NCBI RefSeq assembly: GCF_000731675.1
Contig: NZ_JMIT01000005.1
Coordinates: 281,430 to 345,429, forward strand
Direction of reading: 5' to 3'
Source of the DNA: Pseudomonas capeferrum
GTDB lineage: Bacteria > Pseudomonadota > Gammaproteobacteria > Pseudomonadales > Pseudomonadaceae
Length of the DNA: 64,000 nucleotides
Part shown: positions 17,485 through 26,182 of the stretch, piece after piece
How the letters are laid out: each line of letters opens with the position of its first letter
How positions within the stretch are numbered: the stretch's first letter is position 1
The notes under the pieces: generated by a model
Databases searched by the model: none
Told to the model about the DNA's origin: nothing
The model's input: only the letters and a program-made list of their open reading frames with translations
Program-made: the position numbers and the translations under genes

Positions 17485-18344
17485 ACGCCTTCAACACCTC
17501 GCACCTGCCCGCCGCCAACCAGGCCGACGTCTCCCCGCCGCTGGTCAGCTTCGAGGGGGTCGGTAAAGTCTTCAGCGTCGATGGCCAACCGTTCGAGGCC
17601 ATCCGCGATTTCAACCTGGCGATCAACCAAGGCGAGTTCATCGCCATCGTGGGTGCGTCCGGCTGCGGCAAGTCCACCCTGCTGCGCCTGCTGGTCGGGC
17701 TCGACACCGACTACAGCGGCAGCATCCGCGTCGATGGGCAGCCGGTCAGGGGCATCGGTGGCGAGCGCGGCATCGTGTTTCAGGAACACCGCCTGTTCCC
17801 TTGGCTGACGGTGGAGCAGAACATCGCCCTGGGGCTGGTCAACGAGTTGCTCACCCAGGGCGAACGCGCCAGGCGGGTGCATGAGTTCGTTTTGCTGGTC
17901 GGGCTCAGCGGGTTCGAATCGGCTTACCCACACCAGCTTTCCGGTGGCATGGCCCAGCGCGTCGCGATTGCCCGCGGGTTGGTGGCAAGCCCGCGTATTC
18001 TGCTGCTCGACGAGCCTTTCGGTGCCCTCGATGCACTGACCCGCCAGCAACTGCAGGATGAACTGCTGGCGATTCGTGAACGCGCCGGCATCACCACCCT
18101 GTTGGTGACGCACGATGCCGAGGAGGCGACGTACCTGGCTGACCGGGTGGTGGTGCTGGAACCACGGCCGGGGCGGATCAAGTCGGTGGTCGAGATTGAT
18201 CTGCCGCACCCGCGGCTGCGTACGGGCGTGGCATTGCATGGGCTGCGCGAAAAGGTGCTGCACCAGATCACCGGTGACGGTGGTTACCTGCCGCAACCGG
18301 CGCGCCGGGTCGAAGGGCTGCGGCCTGAACTGATTGCGCTATGA
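17481..18344 (+). CDS. atsC: Sulfate-ester ABC transporter ATPase AtsC
   Basis: ABC ATPase of 287 aa of the SsuB/TauB/NrtD type. Walker A is GASGCGKST, the Q-loop is FQEHRLFPW, the signature is LSGGMAQR, Walker B is ILLLDEPF and the switch His is in LLVTHDAEEA. Apart from the initiator it has only the Met of SGGMAQ, and its only Cys is in Walker A. The ATG at 17481 overlaps the atsB stop by four bases, indicating translational coupling. It powers uptake of sulfate esters with AtsB and AtsR. Confidence 0.92.
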   Translation: MNAFNTSHLPAANQADVSPPLVSFEGVGKVFSVDGQPFEAIRDFNLAINQGEFIAIVGASGCGKSTLLRLLVGLDTDYSGSIRVDGQPVRGIGGERGIVFQEHRLFPWLTVEQNIALGLVNELLTQGERARRVHEFVLLVGLSGFESAYPHQLSGGMAQRVAIARGLVASPRILLLDEPFGALDALTRQQLQDELLAIRERAGITTLLVTHDAEEATYLADRVVVLEPRPGRIKSVVEIDLPHPRLRTGVALHGLREKVLHQITGDGGYLPQPARRVEGLRPELIAL

Positions 18345-18444
18345 ATGGCTAGCGCGCGCTGCCACAGGATCACCCCGGGGAAAAACAGCCACAGATCAAG
18401 GCGATGGACGCAACCGAAACAGATGGGTATCATGCGTGCGCGTT

Positions 18445-18521
18445 GCACTCGTAGCTCAGCTGGATAGAGTACTGCCCTCCGAAGGCAGGGGTCGTGGGTT
18501 CGAATCCCGCCGAGTGCGCCA
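18445..18521 (+). tRNA. tRNA-Arg (anticodon CCG)
   Basis: A 77-base cloverleaf. The acceptor arm GCACTCG pairs with CGAGTGC, the D-arm reads GCTCAGCTGGATAGAGT, the anticodon stem CTGCC/GGCAG holds the loop CTCCGAA with anticodon CCG, and the T-arm contains GGGTTCGAATCCC. The CCA end is encoded (18519-18521). Confidence 0.96.
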
Positions 18522-18527
18522 TCTTCG

Positions 18528-18557
18528 AAAGCCCTGGGATTATTCCCGGGGCTTTTT
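18528..18557 (+). terminator. Terminator after tRNA-Arg
   Basis: AAAGCCCTGGGA pairs with TCCCGGGGCTTT around TTAT and is followed by TTTTT. It is seven bases past the tRNA. Confidence 0.85.
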
Positions 18558-18682
18558 CGTTTGTGCGACATGTCGCGTTTCTGGTACTCCCGTACCGCAG
18601 AGCATTGGTGTTAGCGTGGGCACCTTCCCGTTTTTCGAACGGGTACCTCCCTACAACGATTCGCGAAGGAATGCGCGCACCC

Positions 18683-20413
18683 ATGCACCTGAAAAAACTC
18701 ACCGCAACCTCACTGCTGCTGGCCAGTATCGGCCTGTTCAGCGTGCCGGCCCAGGCCAACCTCTCCCAGCAACAATCTGCGGCCATCATCAAGGCCTACG
18801 ACGGCACCGACCCTGCGGACTTCAAGCAGTTCATCGGCAAGCTCAACGGCAGCGACCTGGCCAAGGCCGACAACCTCGGCGATACGCTGAGCGCCTACCT
18901 GGCCAACAAACCCCTGGCCGTCGAACAGCAAAACGAGATCAACCGCCTGCTGGGCCTGTATACCCGCATCAAGTACGGCAAGGCCGCCACCGAAACCCTG
19001 CGTGAACTGGTGGCCATCCCCACCTTCAGCGTCGACGGTGTGCCGCAGCACGAGAACCCGCAATTCCTGAAGATCGCCGACAAGATCAAAGCCCTGGCCG
19101 AAGGCTTTGGCCTGACGTTCCGCAATGTCGACAACCGGGTCTACGAGATCACCCTCGGCGAAGGCAAGGAAGTGGTCGGCATCCATGCCCACGCCGATGT
19201 GGTGCCGGTCAACCCGGACAACTGGAAGCTGGACGATGGCACCCGCCTCGACCCGTTCAAGGTCACCCTGGTAGGTGACCGCATGTACGGCCGTGGCACC
19301 GAAGACGACAAGAACGGCATCGTCGTGGCGCTGTATGCACTGAAGGTGGCCAAGGACGAAAACCTGCCCCTGGCCCGGCAGCTGAAACTGCTGGTGGACA
19401 CCACCGAAGAGACCAGCGGGGATGCCATCCCCTACTACTTCGAGCGCAACCCGACGCCCGACTACAACCTGGCGCTCGATGGCGGCTACCCGGTGGTGAT
19501 AGCCGAGAAGGGCTACGGCACGGTGATGGCCAGCTTCGACAAACGCGCCGCCAGCGGCCAGGGCGCTGAAATCACCCACCTCACCGGCGGCCTGGCCACC
19601 AACCAGATCCCCACCACCTCGGTAGCCACCCTGGCCAGCGACAAGCCGGCTGAACTGGCAGCAAGCCTGAACAAGGCCGGTGCCGAGTACGTGAAGGGCA
19701 ATGGCGGTGACTTCAAGATCGACGCCAAGGTGGCCGGCAAGGACGTGCTGCTGACCGTCACCGGCGTCTCGGCCCACTCTTCGGAGCCCGAGTCTGGGGT
19801 CAACCCGGTGGCGCGCATGCTGGTGTTCATCGATGGCCTGGGCCAACAGGTGCCGCTCAAGCACAACCAGTTCACCGACGCCGCTCGCTATGCCAACGAC
19901 AACTGGGGCCTGGACTACCTGGGCAAGAAGCTGGGCGTAGGCTTCGAAGATGCGTTCATGGGCCCGCTGACCGCCTCGCTGACCTTCGTCGGCGTGGATG
20001 ACAAGGGGCTGAAACTGGCGGTGAACCTGCGCATCCCGAAAGGCAAGCCGGTCGCCACGATCAAGCAGGAACTGGTAGCCAGACTGGGCAAATGGACCAG
20101 CACCAGCCATGTCCCGGTCGCCTTCGACTACAGCCTCGACGAGCCGATGTTCCGCAACCCGGAAGGCGAATGGGTCAAGGCCCTGCTGGCCGTGGCCAGC
20201 GAAAACCTGGGCATGAAACATGAGTTCGGCACCTCGGCGGGTGCCACCTCGGTGCATGACCTGCCCAACGGCGTGCAATTCGGCCTGGCCATGCCTGATG
20301 TGAAGTACACCGGGCATAACGACAACGAGTTCAAGACCGTGGAGCAGTTCATGCTGGATCTGCAGGTAGTGAGCGAGATGGTCGCGCGCATCGGGCAGAT
20401 GCCGAAGCTGTAA
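18683..20413 (+). CDS. Exported M20-family metallopeptidase (dipeptidase-like)
   Basis: Protein of 576 aa with a signal peptide (LLLASIGLFSVPAQA, cleavage near residue 25), so periplasmic. The M20 metal-binding pattern is visible in order: HAHADVVPVN, GRGTEDDKNG, DTTEETSGD, LALDGGYP and a late His in YTGHNDNEF. M20 enzymes are two-zinc peptidases, deacylases or carboxypeptidases. A leading 120-residue helical segment before the catalytic domain is longer than in PepV-like enzymes. The ATG at 18671 is also in frame, but AAGGA touches it directly and lies 12 bases before 18683. A hairpin at 20421-20447 follows. The true substrate is unknown. Confidence 0.82.
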   Translation: MHLKKLTATSLLLASIGLFSVPAQANLSQQQSAAIIKAYDGTDPADFKQFIGKLNGSDLAKADNLGDTLSAYLANKPLAVEQQNEINRLLGLYTRIKYGKAATETLRELVAIPTFSVDGVPQHENPQFLKIADKIKALAEGFGLTFRNVDNRVYEITLGEGKEVVGIHAHADVVPVNPDNWKLDDGTRLDPFKVTLVGDRMYGRGTEDDKNGIVVALYALKVAKDENLPLARQLKLLVDTTEETSGDAIPYYFERNPTPDYNLALDGGYPVVIAEKGYGTVMASFDKRAASGQGAEITHLTGGLATNQIPTTSVATLASDKPAELAASLNKAGAEYVKGNGGDFKIDAKVAGKDVLLTVTGVSAHSSEPESGVNPVARMLVFIDGLGQQVPLKHNQFTDAARYANDNWGLDYLGKKLGVGFEDAFMGPLTASLTFVGVDDKGLKLAVNLRIPKGKPVATIKQELVARLGKWTSTSHVPVAFDYSLDEPMFRNPEGEWVKALLAVASENLGMKHEFGTSAGATSVHDLPNGVQFGLAMPDVKYTGHNDNEFKTVEQFMLDLQVVSEMVARIGQMPKL

Positions 20414-20420
20414 GCAAGCG

Positions 20421-20447
20421 CACTGGGGCCGCAGCGCGGCCCCAGTG
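20421..20447. terminator. Hairpin between convergent M20 peptidase and vWA-like gene
   Basis: Perfect 12-base arms (CACTGGGGCCGC and GCGGCCCCAGTG) with a 3-base loop, seven bases past the peptidase stop. It lacks a T-run but can serve both convergent genes. Confidence 0.7.
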
Positions 20448-20452
20448 TCTGA

Positions 20453-21286
20453 TTACCGAAGGTCGGTGCTCAGGCTCGGTGTACCAAAGCCTTCCAGCGT
20501 CGCGTTGGACGCATTCAGGTACTGCGCCCAGAAGTTGTTCAGCGCATCCATGGTCTTGCCGGAACGGTAGGCATGCTTCACCGCGTCGGTGACCAGGCCT
20601 GCGCCAGACACATACACCCGTGCACCCTGCAGGTCCGCATACAGCCCCTTGCTTTGCGCAAGCTTGAGCTCGCTGGCGACATCCAGCTGCTTGATCTGAT
20701 TGGCGGCGTAGAAGCTGGTGTAGTCGGAATGCTCGAGCATGTCCGAAATCAGGTACACCACCCGCTCCTGGACACCCTGCTCCTTGCCCATGTCTTCACC
20801 CACGCGGCGCAGCGTGTTCATGATCTCGCTCTTGGGGATGTCCTGGCGGGCTTCACGCAGGCCTTTCACGAACAAGCCGCCAAAGCCTGCCTGAAAGGCT
20901 TTTTTCTGGGTCGCCAGGCACTGGTCCAGGCCACGCAGTTTGCGCATGTTCACATCGTCACGCACCTCGCCCTGCAACGGCATGTCCAGCTCGCCGGCAT
21001 ACACCAGGCGCTGATACTCACCCGGCAGGAACGCCGAGAAGGTATACAGCCTGACGCGATCGCCCGGCTGCACGAACCGGTCGATCTGGCCCCAGCTGCT
21101 GCGCTGCAGGTCTTCAGGCATCGGGATGGTCTGATCGATGATCACCACCAGCTCGCGGCCGGTCCCTGCTGGCTTGATATCGGCCAGGCCGTTGCGCGTG
21201 TAGCAGCTCTGCAGGTCGTTGCGTTCGGCGGCCAGCGCTGCACACGGCAGCGCCAGCGCAAGGATCAGGGCCTTGGCAAGCCTCAT
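20453..21286 (-). CDS. Exported vWA-like protein of unknown function (third gene of an envelope cluster)
   Basis: Protein of 277 aa with a signal peptide (ALILALALPCAALA, cleavage near 19). A strand followed by acidic residues, VVIIDQTIP (about 47-55), plus VYLISDMLEHSDYTSFY (about 180) resemble the first and later core of a von Willebrand A fold, but the DxSxS metal site is not canonical (DQT). A specific function is not recognised. Its ATG overlaps the stop of the upstream membrane gene by four bases, so the two are translated together. It is the last gene of an OmpA-membrane-vWA-like operon. Confidence 0.75.
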   Translation of the reverse strand: MRLAKALILALALPCAALAAERNDLQSCYTRNGLADIKPAGTGRELVVIIDQTIPMPEDLQRSSWGQIDRFVQPGDRVRLYTFSAFLPGEYQRLVYAGELDMPLQGEVRDDVNMRKLRGLDQCLATQKKAFQAGFGGLFVKGLREARQDIPKSEIMNTLRRVGEDMGKEQGVQERVVYLISDMLEHSDYTSFYAANQIKQLDVASELKLAQSKGLYADLQGARVYVSGAGLVTDAVKHAYRSGKTMDALNNFWAQYLNASNATLEGFGTPSLSTDLR

Positions 21287-22899
21287 GACAGCATGCCCTC
21301 CTTGTTCGCCGGGAACAGGCCAAGCGCCTTCAGCGCCTGCTGTTGCTCGCGGATATCACGCAGTTGCGCCTCACTGACATTCAGCGCACGGCTGGCGGCA
21401 GCCAGGCTTTCTTCCGGCAGGCCGGTGACATCGTGGAAGTCCGACGCCTTGATAGCGGCCGGCTCGACCACTGCCGCAACTGGGGCAGCTGGGGCAGCTG
21501 GGGCAACGGCAGGCCGGGGCTCGACCGGCGCTGCTGCGACGGCGACCGCAGCTGGCGCTGGCGCTGGCGCAACGGCTTCAACGGGCCGAACTGGCTTTTC
21601 CGGCTTCTCCGAGATTTTGTCTGCCTTGTGCTCGACGAAACTCAGGAAATTGCGGCGGGCGGTATTTTCCCCGTCCAACGCAGTCAGCACGTTGGCATCG
21701 GTGTGATCGCGGCTGGACAACAAGGTCTGCAGGCGACGCAGCTTGTCATCGGCATGGCTGGCGATGGCCGAACGCTGCTGATCCATTGCATCGAGCATCT
21801 CTTCGGAGGTGGCGTACTTGTGGGTACGCTGCCAGGCGGTATGCGAGTGCGTACCGGCGAAGAAGTAGCGGCTCGCCAACCACAGGCTGATGCCTTGAAT
21901 CGCCACGTAGATCAGCGACAGCATCACATAGGTGGTCAGGCTGGCCTTGCGGATCGCCTGCATCTTGTCGTCGATGGTGGCGTTATCCGCTTCATCGTTG
22001 ATGGCCTGGGACTCTGCCGGCAGGTCGAATGGCGACCCTGCAGTGCTGCTTTGCGAGGACGCTTCGGCACGCATGCCGTTGACCATTTCGGTCTCGATGC
22101 TGTCCAGGGTGGCCGAACGGATGACGAAGGCGCCGATGGCCATGGCAACCACGAACACACCACAAGTGATCAACCAGAAGAACTTGCGCGTGACGTTGGC
22201 GTTTACATCCTTTACGCGGGCCAGCAGCTGCTCGTAGTCAGGCTTGTCCGAGTCGTCGAACGAGTCTTCCAGGTTGATCGCTTTGTTGGATTTCAGGGAG
22301 CGGGAGCGCTTGGAGGGCTCTTCACCTTGCCACCAGTGGCGGGCGCGGGCGACCAGGCTGTTGTGGTGCAACGCGTGCCCGGCGGCTTCGGCAAGAAACG
22401 CCGAGGCGACGGCCAGCAGGATCGCCACAAAAGCGGTCAGCCAATGACGGTCGTTGGTGGAGGCATCCATGTTCACCCAGCCGGCGACCACATAGGCGAA
22501 GCCCATGGCCTCGACCACCACCAACATCAGTACTACCGCCAATACCCACCACGGGCGCGCAGAACGCCCGGCCTCACCAGCCTTGGACAGGTAATCGAGG
22601 TAGGCGCTGTAGGCGTTCGCGTCCTTGGCGTACAGCTTGAATTTTTTGTTGTACACGTTCGCCAGGTTGACTTCGTGGTTGATCCAGCCGTCACCGTCGA
22701 CCGAAGCTGGCTTGCGCGACAAGCGCGCCACCGTGCCGATCAAGGGGAAGCTGTGCCAGACACGGATCAGAAAGTAGGACACCTCTTCCCAGTAGTTACG
22801 CACGATCACCGCCGTGATCAGCAGCGAAAGCAGGCCAGCGGAAAGCAACTGATTAGCGAGAATCAGCGATTTGAGTGCAGCAAGCGAAAAGTCTTCCAT
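21283..22899 (-). CDS. Multi-pass inner-membrane protein of unknown function (second gene of envelope cluster)
   Basis: Protein of 538 aa. Hydrophobic helices lie at about 14-36, 118-140, 152-178, 240-262 and 320-345. A cytoplasm-like charged linker (about 195-235) and a C-terminal extended Pro/Ala-rich region (VRPVEAVAPAPAPAAV..., about 430-490) follow, ending in a short helical domain (about 490-538). The Pro/Ala stretch could span part of the envelope or act as a flexible tether. No family is recognised with confidence. It starts 22 bases after the OmpA-like lipoprotein gene and overlaps the vWA-like gene by four bases. Confidence 0.75.
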   Translation of the reverse strand: MEDFSLAALKSLILANQLLSAGLLSLLITAVIVRNYWEEVSYFLIRVWHSFPLIGTVARLSRKPASVDGDGWINHEVNLANVYNKKFKLYAKDANAYSAYLDYLSKAGEAGRSARPWWVLAVVLMLVVVEAMGFAYVVAGWVNMDASTNDRHWLTAFVAILLAVASAFLAEAAGHALHHNSLVARARHWWQGEEPSKRSRSLKSNKAINLEDSFDDSDKPDYEQLLARVKDVNANVTRKFFWLITCGVFVVAMAIGAFVIRSATLDSIETEMVNGMRAEASSQSSTAGSPFDLPAESQAINDEADNATIDDKMQAIRKASLTTYVMLSLIYVAIQGISLWLASRYFFAGTHSHTAWQRTHKYATSEEMLDAMDQQRSAIASHADDKLRRLQTLLSSRDHTDANVLTALDGENTARRNFLSFVEHKADKISEKPEKPVRPVEAVAPAPAPAAVAVAAAPVEPRPAVAPAAPAAPVAAVVEPAAIKASDFHDVTGLPEESLAAASRALNVSEAQLRDIREQQQALKALGLFPANKEGMLS

Positions 22900-22921
22900 T
22901 CAGGACGTCCTTGACGGGGAT

Positions 22922-24472
22922 TTATTTTTTGGCCGGGATCGGCTTGTAGGAAGCGACATACGCGTCACTGCCGGCGGCATAGAACAAGGCACCCTCGTTG
23001 ACTTCGGCGTTGCCTTTGCTGAACACGATATCCATGCAGGAAATCGAGGCCTGGGCATCACTGGCGAAGACCCGGTACAGCACTTCGCTTTCGCCTTCAT
23101 AGGTGTTGGCCACGGCGTTCATCGTCCGCGTCTTGTGCTGGGTGGGCAGCTTGTAGTCTTCGACCAGCTGAAGGATCGGCTGGCGATCGACCCGGGCGTT
23201 CTCGCGCAAGATCGAGACCGGCGACACGGTCACCAGGTGCCCGTTGACCAGGTTGGCCCAGACACGGTTGTTGTAGCCCGGCAGATAGTCCTTGGTGGCG
23301 CGCCGCTGCAAGGGCTGGTCATTGGCCATGCTCAGCACTTCACCGGCATTGCGTGGCCGGTCGGCTTCGCAGCTGGACATCGGCATCTGCGCCGCGTAGG
23401 CGCTGCTGATCAGCGTGAAACCGCTCTGTTTCGGCTTGATGTTCTGGGCCATGGTCCAGTTGTAGCTGGCAACCGGCGTACCCGCGAAATCGACTTGCGG
23501 TCGTGCGCCAGCAACGGCCTTGGCAGTGCTGGTGCTGGTGCTGGTGCTGGTGCTGGTGCTGGTCGCGGCAGGCGTACGCTGCGCCGTGGTGGCTTTGGTC
23601 GGCGCAGGCTTGCTGCTCGCTTGCGCCGTGGTGGCCGCCTGACGGGGCTTGGCGGCGGTCGAGGTGCCGTAGTGCAGGTAGCGGGTGTTGCTCGCTTCGG
23701 CCTGGGCACGCATTACCAGGGCCTGTTCGTTTGCCAGCTCGACGATTTCCACGCGGCGGTTCTTGCCACGCAGCAGCGGGTCGCTGTTGTCGGCGATCGG
23801 GCGCGATGCCCCGGCCCCTTGGTAGTAGATCGCGCCGGCCGGGATGCCGGCCTGCAGCATGACCTTGCCGACCGTCTTGGCGCGGCGCTCGGACAGCTTC
23901 TGGTTGAACTCGGCATTACCCACCGCATCGCTGTGGCCAACGATCAGCAGGCGACGTGCTTGCGCCTCCTTGGCGGCAGCCTGCTTGTCGCTGGCCGCAG
24001 GCTTGGCATACATCTGCGCCAGCTTGGCCACGGCCCGCTGGCCGCTTGCGGTCAGTTGGTCGGAACCGGTGGCGAACATGCCGGTGTCCTCGATCTGAGT
24101 CACCAGGCCTGCCTGTTCAGGCACCGCCGTTACCACGGCGGCCGAGGCGACCGTCAACTGCTCGGTGGTGATCTTCAGGTTTTCTTCCTTGGCGATGCGG
24201 TCAAGCTCCTGCAGGCGGGACTGCCACACATAACCGACGACGCAACCCAAGGCGCCGCCAGCTGCGGCGCCGGGCAAGATGCCGTCCTTGCCTTTGAGGG
24301 CATAACCGGCAGCCCCCCCGGCCACGGCCCCGACACCACAGAGCACTGGCAGGCCGTAGTCCTTGCCAATGTCTTTTACAGTCTTGGAAATACTCTCCCT
24401 CTGTTGGCTGCTGCAACCGGCAGCGATCATGAAGGCGCAGCTTAGCGCTGTAAGGCGAAACATACTTTGCAT
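22922..24472 (-). CDS. OmpA-like lipoprotein (first gene of envelope cluster)
   Basis: Lipoprotein of 516 aa. The signal peptide ends in lipobox AAGC (Cys20). A glycine-zipper segment follows (about 43-75, VGAVAGGAAGYALKG... AAAGGALGCVVGYV), then an OmpA peptidoglycan-binding domain (about 125-245) with GHSDAVGN, LSERRAKTV and NRRVEIVEL. Residues 275-320 form a Thr/Ser/Ala linker with a Thr-Ser tandem run. A C-terminal domain of about 190 residues is not recognised. The ATG at 24472 has AAGGAG six bases upstream. It probably anchors the cluster to the cell wall. Confidence 0.82.
   Translation of the reverse strand: MQSMFRLTALSCAFMIAAGCSSQQRESISKTVKDIGKDYGLPVLCGVGAVAGGAAGYALKGKDGILPGAAAGGALGCVVGYVWQSRLQELDRIAKEENLKITTEQLTVASAAVVTAVPEQAGLVTQIEDTGMFATGSDQLTASGQRAVAKLAQMYAKPAASDKQAAAKEAQARRLLIVGHSDAVGNAEFNQKLSERRAKTVGKVMLQAGIPAGAIYYQGAGASRPIADNSDPLLRGKNRRVEIVELANEQALVMRAQAEASNTRYLHYGTSTAAKPRQAATTAQASSKPAPTKATTAQRTPAATSTSTSTSTSTSTAKAVAGARPQVDFAGTPVASYNWTMAQNIKPKQSGFTLISSAYAAQMPMSSCEADRPRNAGEVLSMANDQPLQRRATKDYLPGYNNRVWANLVNGHLVTVSPVSILRENARVDRQPILQLVEDYKLPTQHKTRTMNAVANTYEGESEVLYRVFASDAQASISCMDIVFSKGNAEVNEGALFYAAGSDAYVASYKPIPAKK
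23526..23562. repeat. Six-base tandem repeat encoding a Thr-Ser run
   Basis: About six copies of the unit TGCTGG (plus strand) encode alternating Thr and Ser in the linker of the OmpA-like lipoprotein. Copy-number change keeps the frame and would only alter linker length. Confidence 0.8.
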
Positions 24473-24726
24473 TGCGGCTCCTTGCCGAACGAGGTCTAGA
24501 TGATGGCAACTTGACATGCATTGTCACAGATTATTGGGAACATTGCCGCCCCCAGGAAGGTCGCCAGCACACTATATCTGGCCTGCCTCCTGCGCGAAGT
24601 ACGCAATCGGCTCAACCATGACGTTTTTCAATCGCCTCCATGCCGTTTCCTGCATTGCCGTGCAGAGCGCCGTGCCGGATGCTTTATTTACTTGGAGACA
24701 ACGCTTTTTCCACCGCAGAGGCCCGT

Positions 24727-25164
24727 ATGAAAAACGTCGAACAAATCCTCAAAACCAAGTCGAAACACCAGACCGTTTACACCATCGGCCCTGACGACTC
24801 GGTGCTGGAGGCCCTCAAGCTGCTCGCGGAGAAGAATATCGGCGCACTGCCGGTGGTGGAGAACAACCAGGTGGTGGGCATCGTCAGCGAACGCGATTAC
24901 GCCCGCAAGCTGGTGCTCAAGGGCCGTTCGTCAGCAGCAACACCGGTGCGCGAGATCATGAGTGCCCCGGTAATCACGGTCGAACCCAAGCACAACCTGG
25001 AATACTGCATGAACCAGATGACCAACCTGCATTTGCGTCACCTGCCGGTGGTCAGCAACGGCGAGCTGCTCGGCCTGTTGTCGATCGGCGACCTGGTAAA
25101 GGAAACCATTGCCGAGCAGGCCAACCTGATCCTGCAGCTGGAGCAGTACATCCGCGGCGAATGA
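24727..25164 (+). CDS. Twin CBS-domain protein
   Basis: Cytoplasmic protein of 145 aa made almost wholly of two CBS motifs (about 8-60 and 75-130): VLEALKLLAEKNIGALPVVE..VVGIVSERDYARKLVL and MNQMTNLHLRHLPVVSNGELLGLLSIGDLVK. CBS pairs bind adenosyl compounds such as AMP, ATP or NAD(H). No partner domain is attached. The frame is open further upstream, but MKNVEQIL at 24727 fits the usual start. It converges with the next gene, six bases apart. Confidence 0.9.
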   Translation: MKNVEQILKTKSKHQTVYTIGPDDSVLEALKLLAEKNIGALPVVENNQVVGIVSERDYARKLVLKGRSSAATPVREIMSAPVITVEPKHNLEYCMNQMTNLHLRHLPVVSNGELLGLLSIGDLVKETIAEQANLILQLEQYIRGE

Positions 25165-25170
25165 ACCGCG

Positions 25171-25809
25171 TCAATGGTAGGCGCGCTCCAGTTCGTCCAG
25201 TTGATGGTCGAAGCTGCGCAGGCGCGCCGACCAGGTATACACCAGCACTTCAAGGTCGCGATTGAGCACTGCGGTGGTACCGTTGCCGGTACAGGTGGGC
25301 TCGCCCAGGTCGAGCTGGTAGCGCTCACGGGCCATGGCCGCCGCCACACTGGATAAGTCCCGCGCGTTGGCCAGCCAATGGTGTTGATGATCGTGGATTT
25401 CGCGGTCGAGCGCCCGGCACTGGCGCTTGAGGGCATCCAGGCTCTGCTCCAGGGGCGTGCCCTTGAGCTCGCCCATGACCTCTTCGAACGTACGCCCGGA
25501 ATGCCAGTAGCTACCCCAGAAATAGCGGTCGAACACCGTTTCGACCCGGCGCAGGGCCACCTTGGTGTTCCAGATGGTCAGCAACGTTCGCCCCTGAATC
25601 ACTTCGCGCTTGTTCAGGTGCAAGTGCTGCCAGGCGATCCAGGTCAGCGCCACCAGCGCAACCGCCACGGTGACCGCGGCGGCGGCGTAGAGAAACTGCA
25701 CCGCCTGGTTCATCTGTTGCGTCTGCCTGATGCCATAGAAGTAACTGGCCGTCAGCGTGCCCAGGATCGTCACGGAGCACCAGAAGCCTGGTGCGTAGGG
25801 ATCTTTCAT
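25171..25809 (-). CDS. Small membrane protein of unknown function
   Basis: Protein of 212 aa. Two hydrophobic helices (about 10-27 and 37-60) are followed by a charged helical region of about 150 residues (RALDREIHDHQHHWLANARDL, LRSFDHQLDELERAYH), probably coiled coil and cytoplasmic. No family is recognised. The stop is six bases from the end of the CBS gene. Confidence 0.7.
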   Translation of the reverse strand: MKDPYAPGFWCSVTILGTLTASYFYGIRQTQQMNQAVQFLYAAAAVTVAVALVALTWIAWQHLHLNKREVIQGRTLLTIWNTKVALRRVETVFDRYFWGSYWHSGRTFEEVMGELKGTPLEQSLDALKRQCRALDREIHDHQHHWLANARDLSSVAAAMARERYQLDLGEPTCTGNGTTAVLNRDLEVLVYTWSARLRSFDHQLDELERAYH

Positions 25810-25878
25810 CGCGCTATCCCCTTATTGTTTTCCTGAGCATAGCAACGGCCAATCACTCGTCAGGTGCCGCTCGGCGCT

Positions 25879-26121
25879 TTATTTTCGGGGGCGACGTAAC
25901 GCTTCGTTGAGTTGGTCAAAGGGCACCGCCCAATCGGCATCTTCATTGATGCTGTCCTTCAGGAAATTGCGCTGGGCGTCGGTCCAGAACGGGGCATCCA
26001 CCAGCTTGATCTCGTTTTGCAGCGGTGAATGGCTGGTGATGAATTGATCGATACTCAAGGCATCTTCAGGCAAGCCCAGCTGTTTGAAAAGGTCTGCAAA
26101 TGGGTGGGTAGGTGCTTCCAT
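25879..26121 (-). CDS. DUF2789-type small protein
   Basis: Protein of 80 aa starting MEAPTHPFADLFKQLGLP and containing PFWTDAQRNFLKDSINEDADWA, the pattern of the DUF2789 family. Function unknown. The ATG at 26121 has a strong AGGAGG site; the longer open frame to 26196 does not. Confidence 0.85.
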   Translation of the reverse strand: MEAPTHPFADLFKQLGLPEDALSIDQFITSHSPLQNEIKLVDAPFWTDAQRNFLKDSINEDADWAVPFDQLNEALRRPRK

Positions 26122-26182
26122 GGTTCCTCCTGAAAGCCGGCCAGGCCGTCCACGACGCCCGCCCGGCATTGGTTTGAGAACA

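Noticed and set aside
18445..18521. tRNA-Arg as an integration site for the ats island
   Set aside because: No integrase gene and no second copy of the tRNA 3' end were found, and the island has composition like its surroundings.
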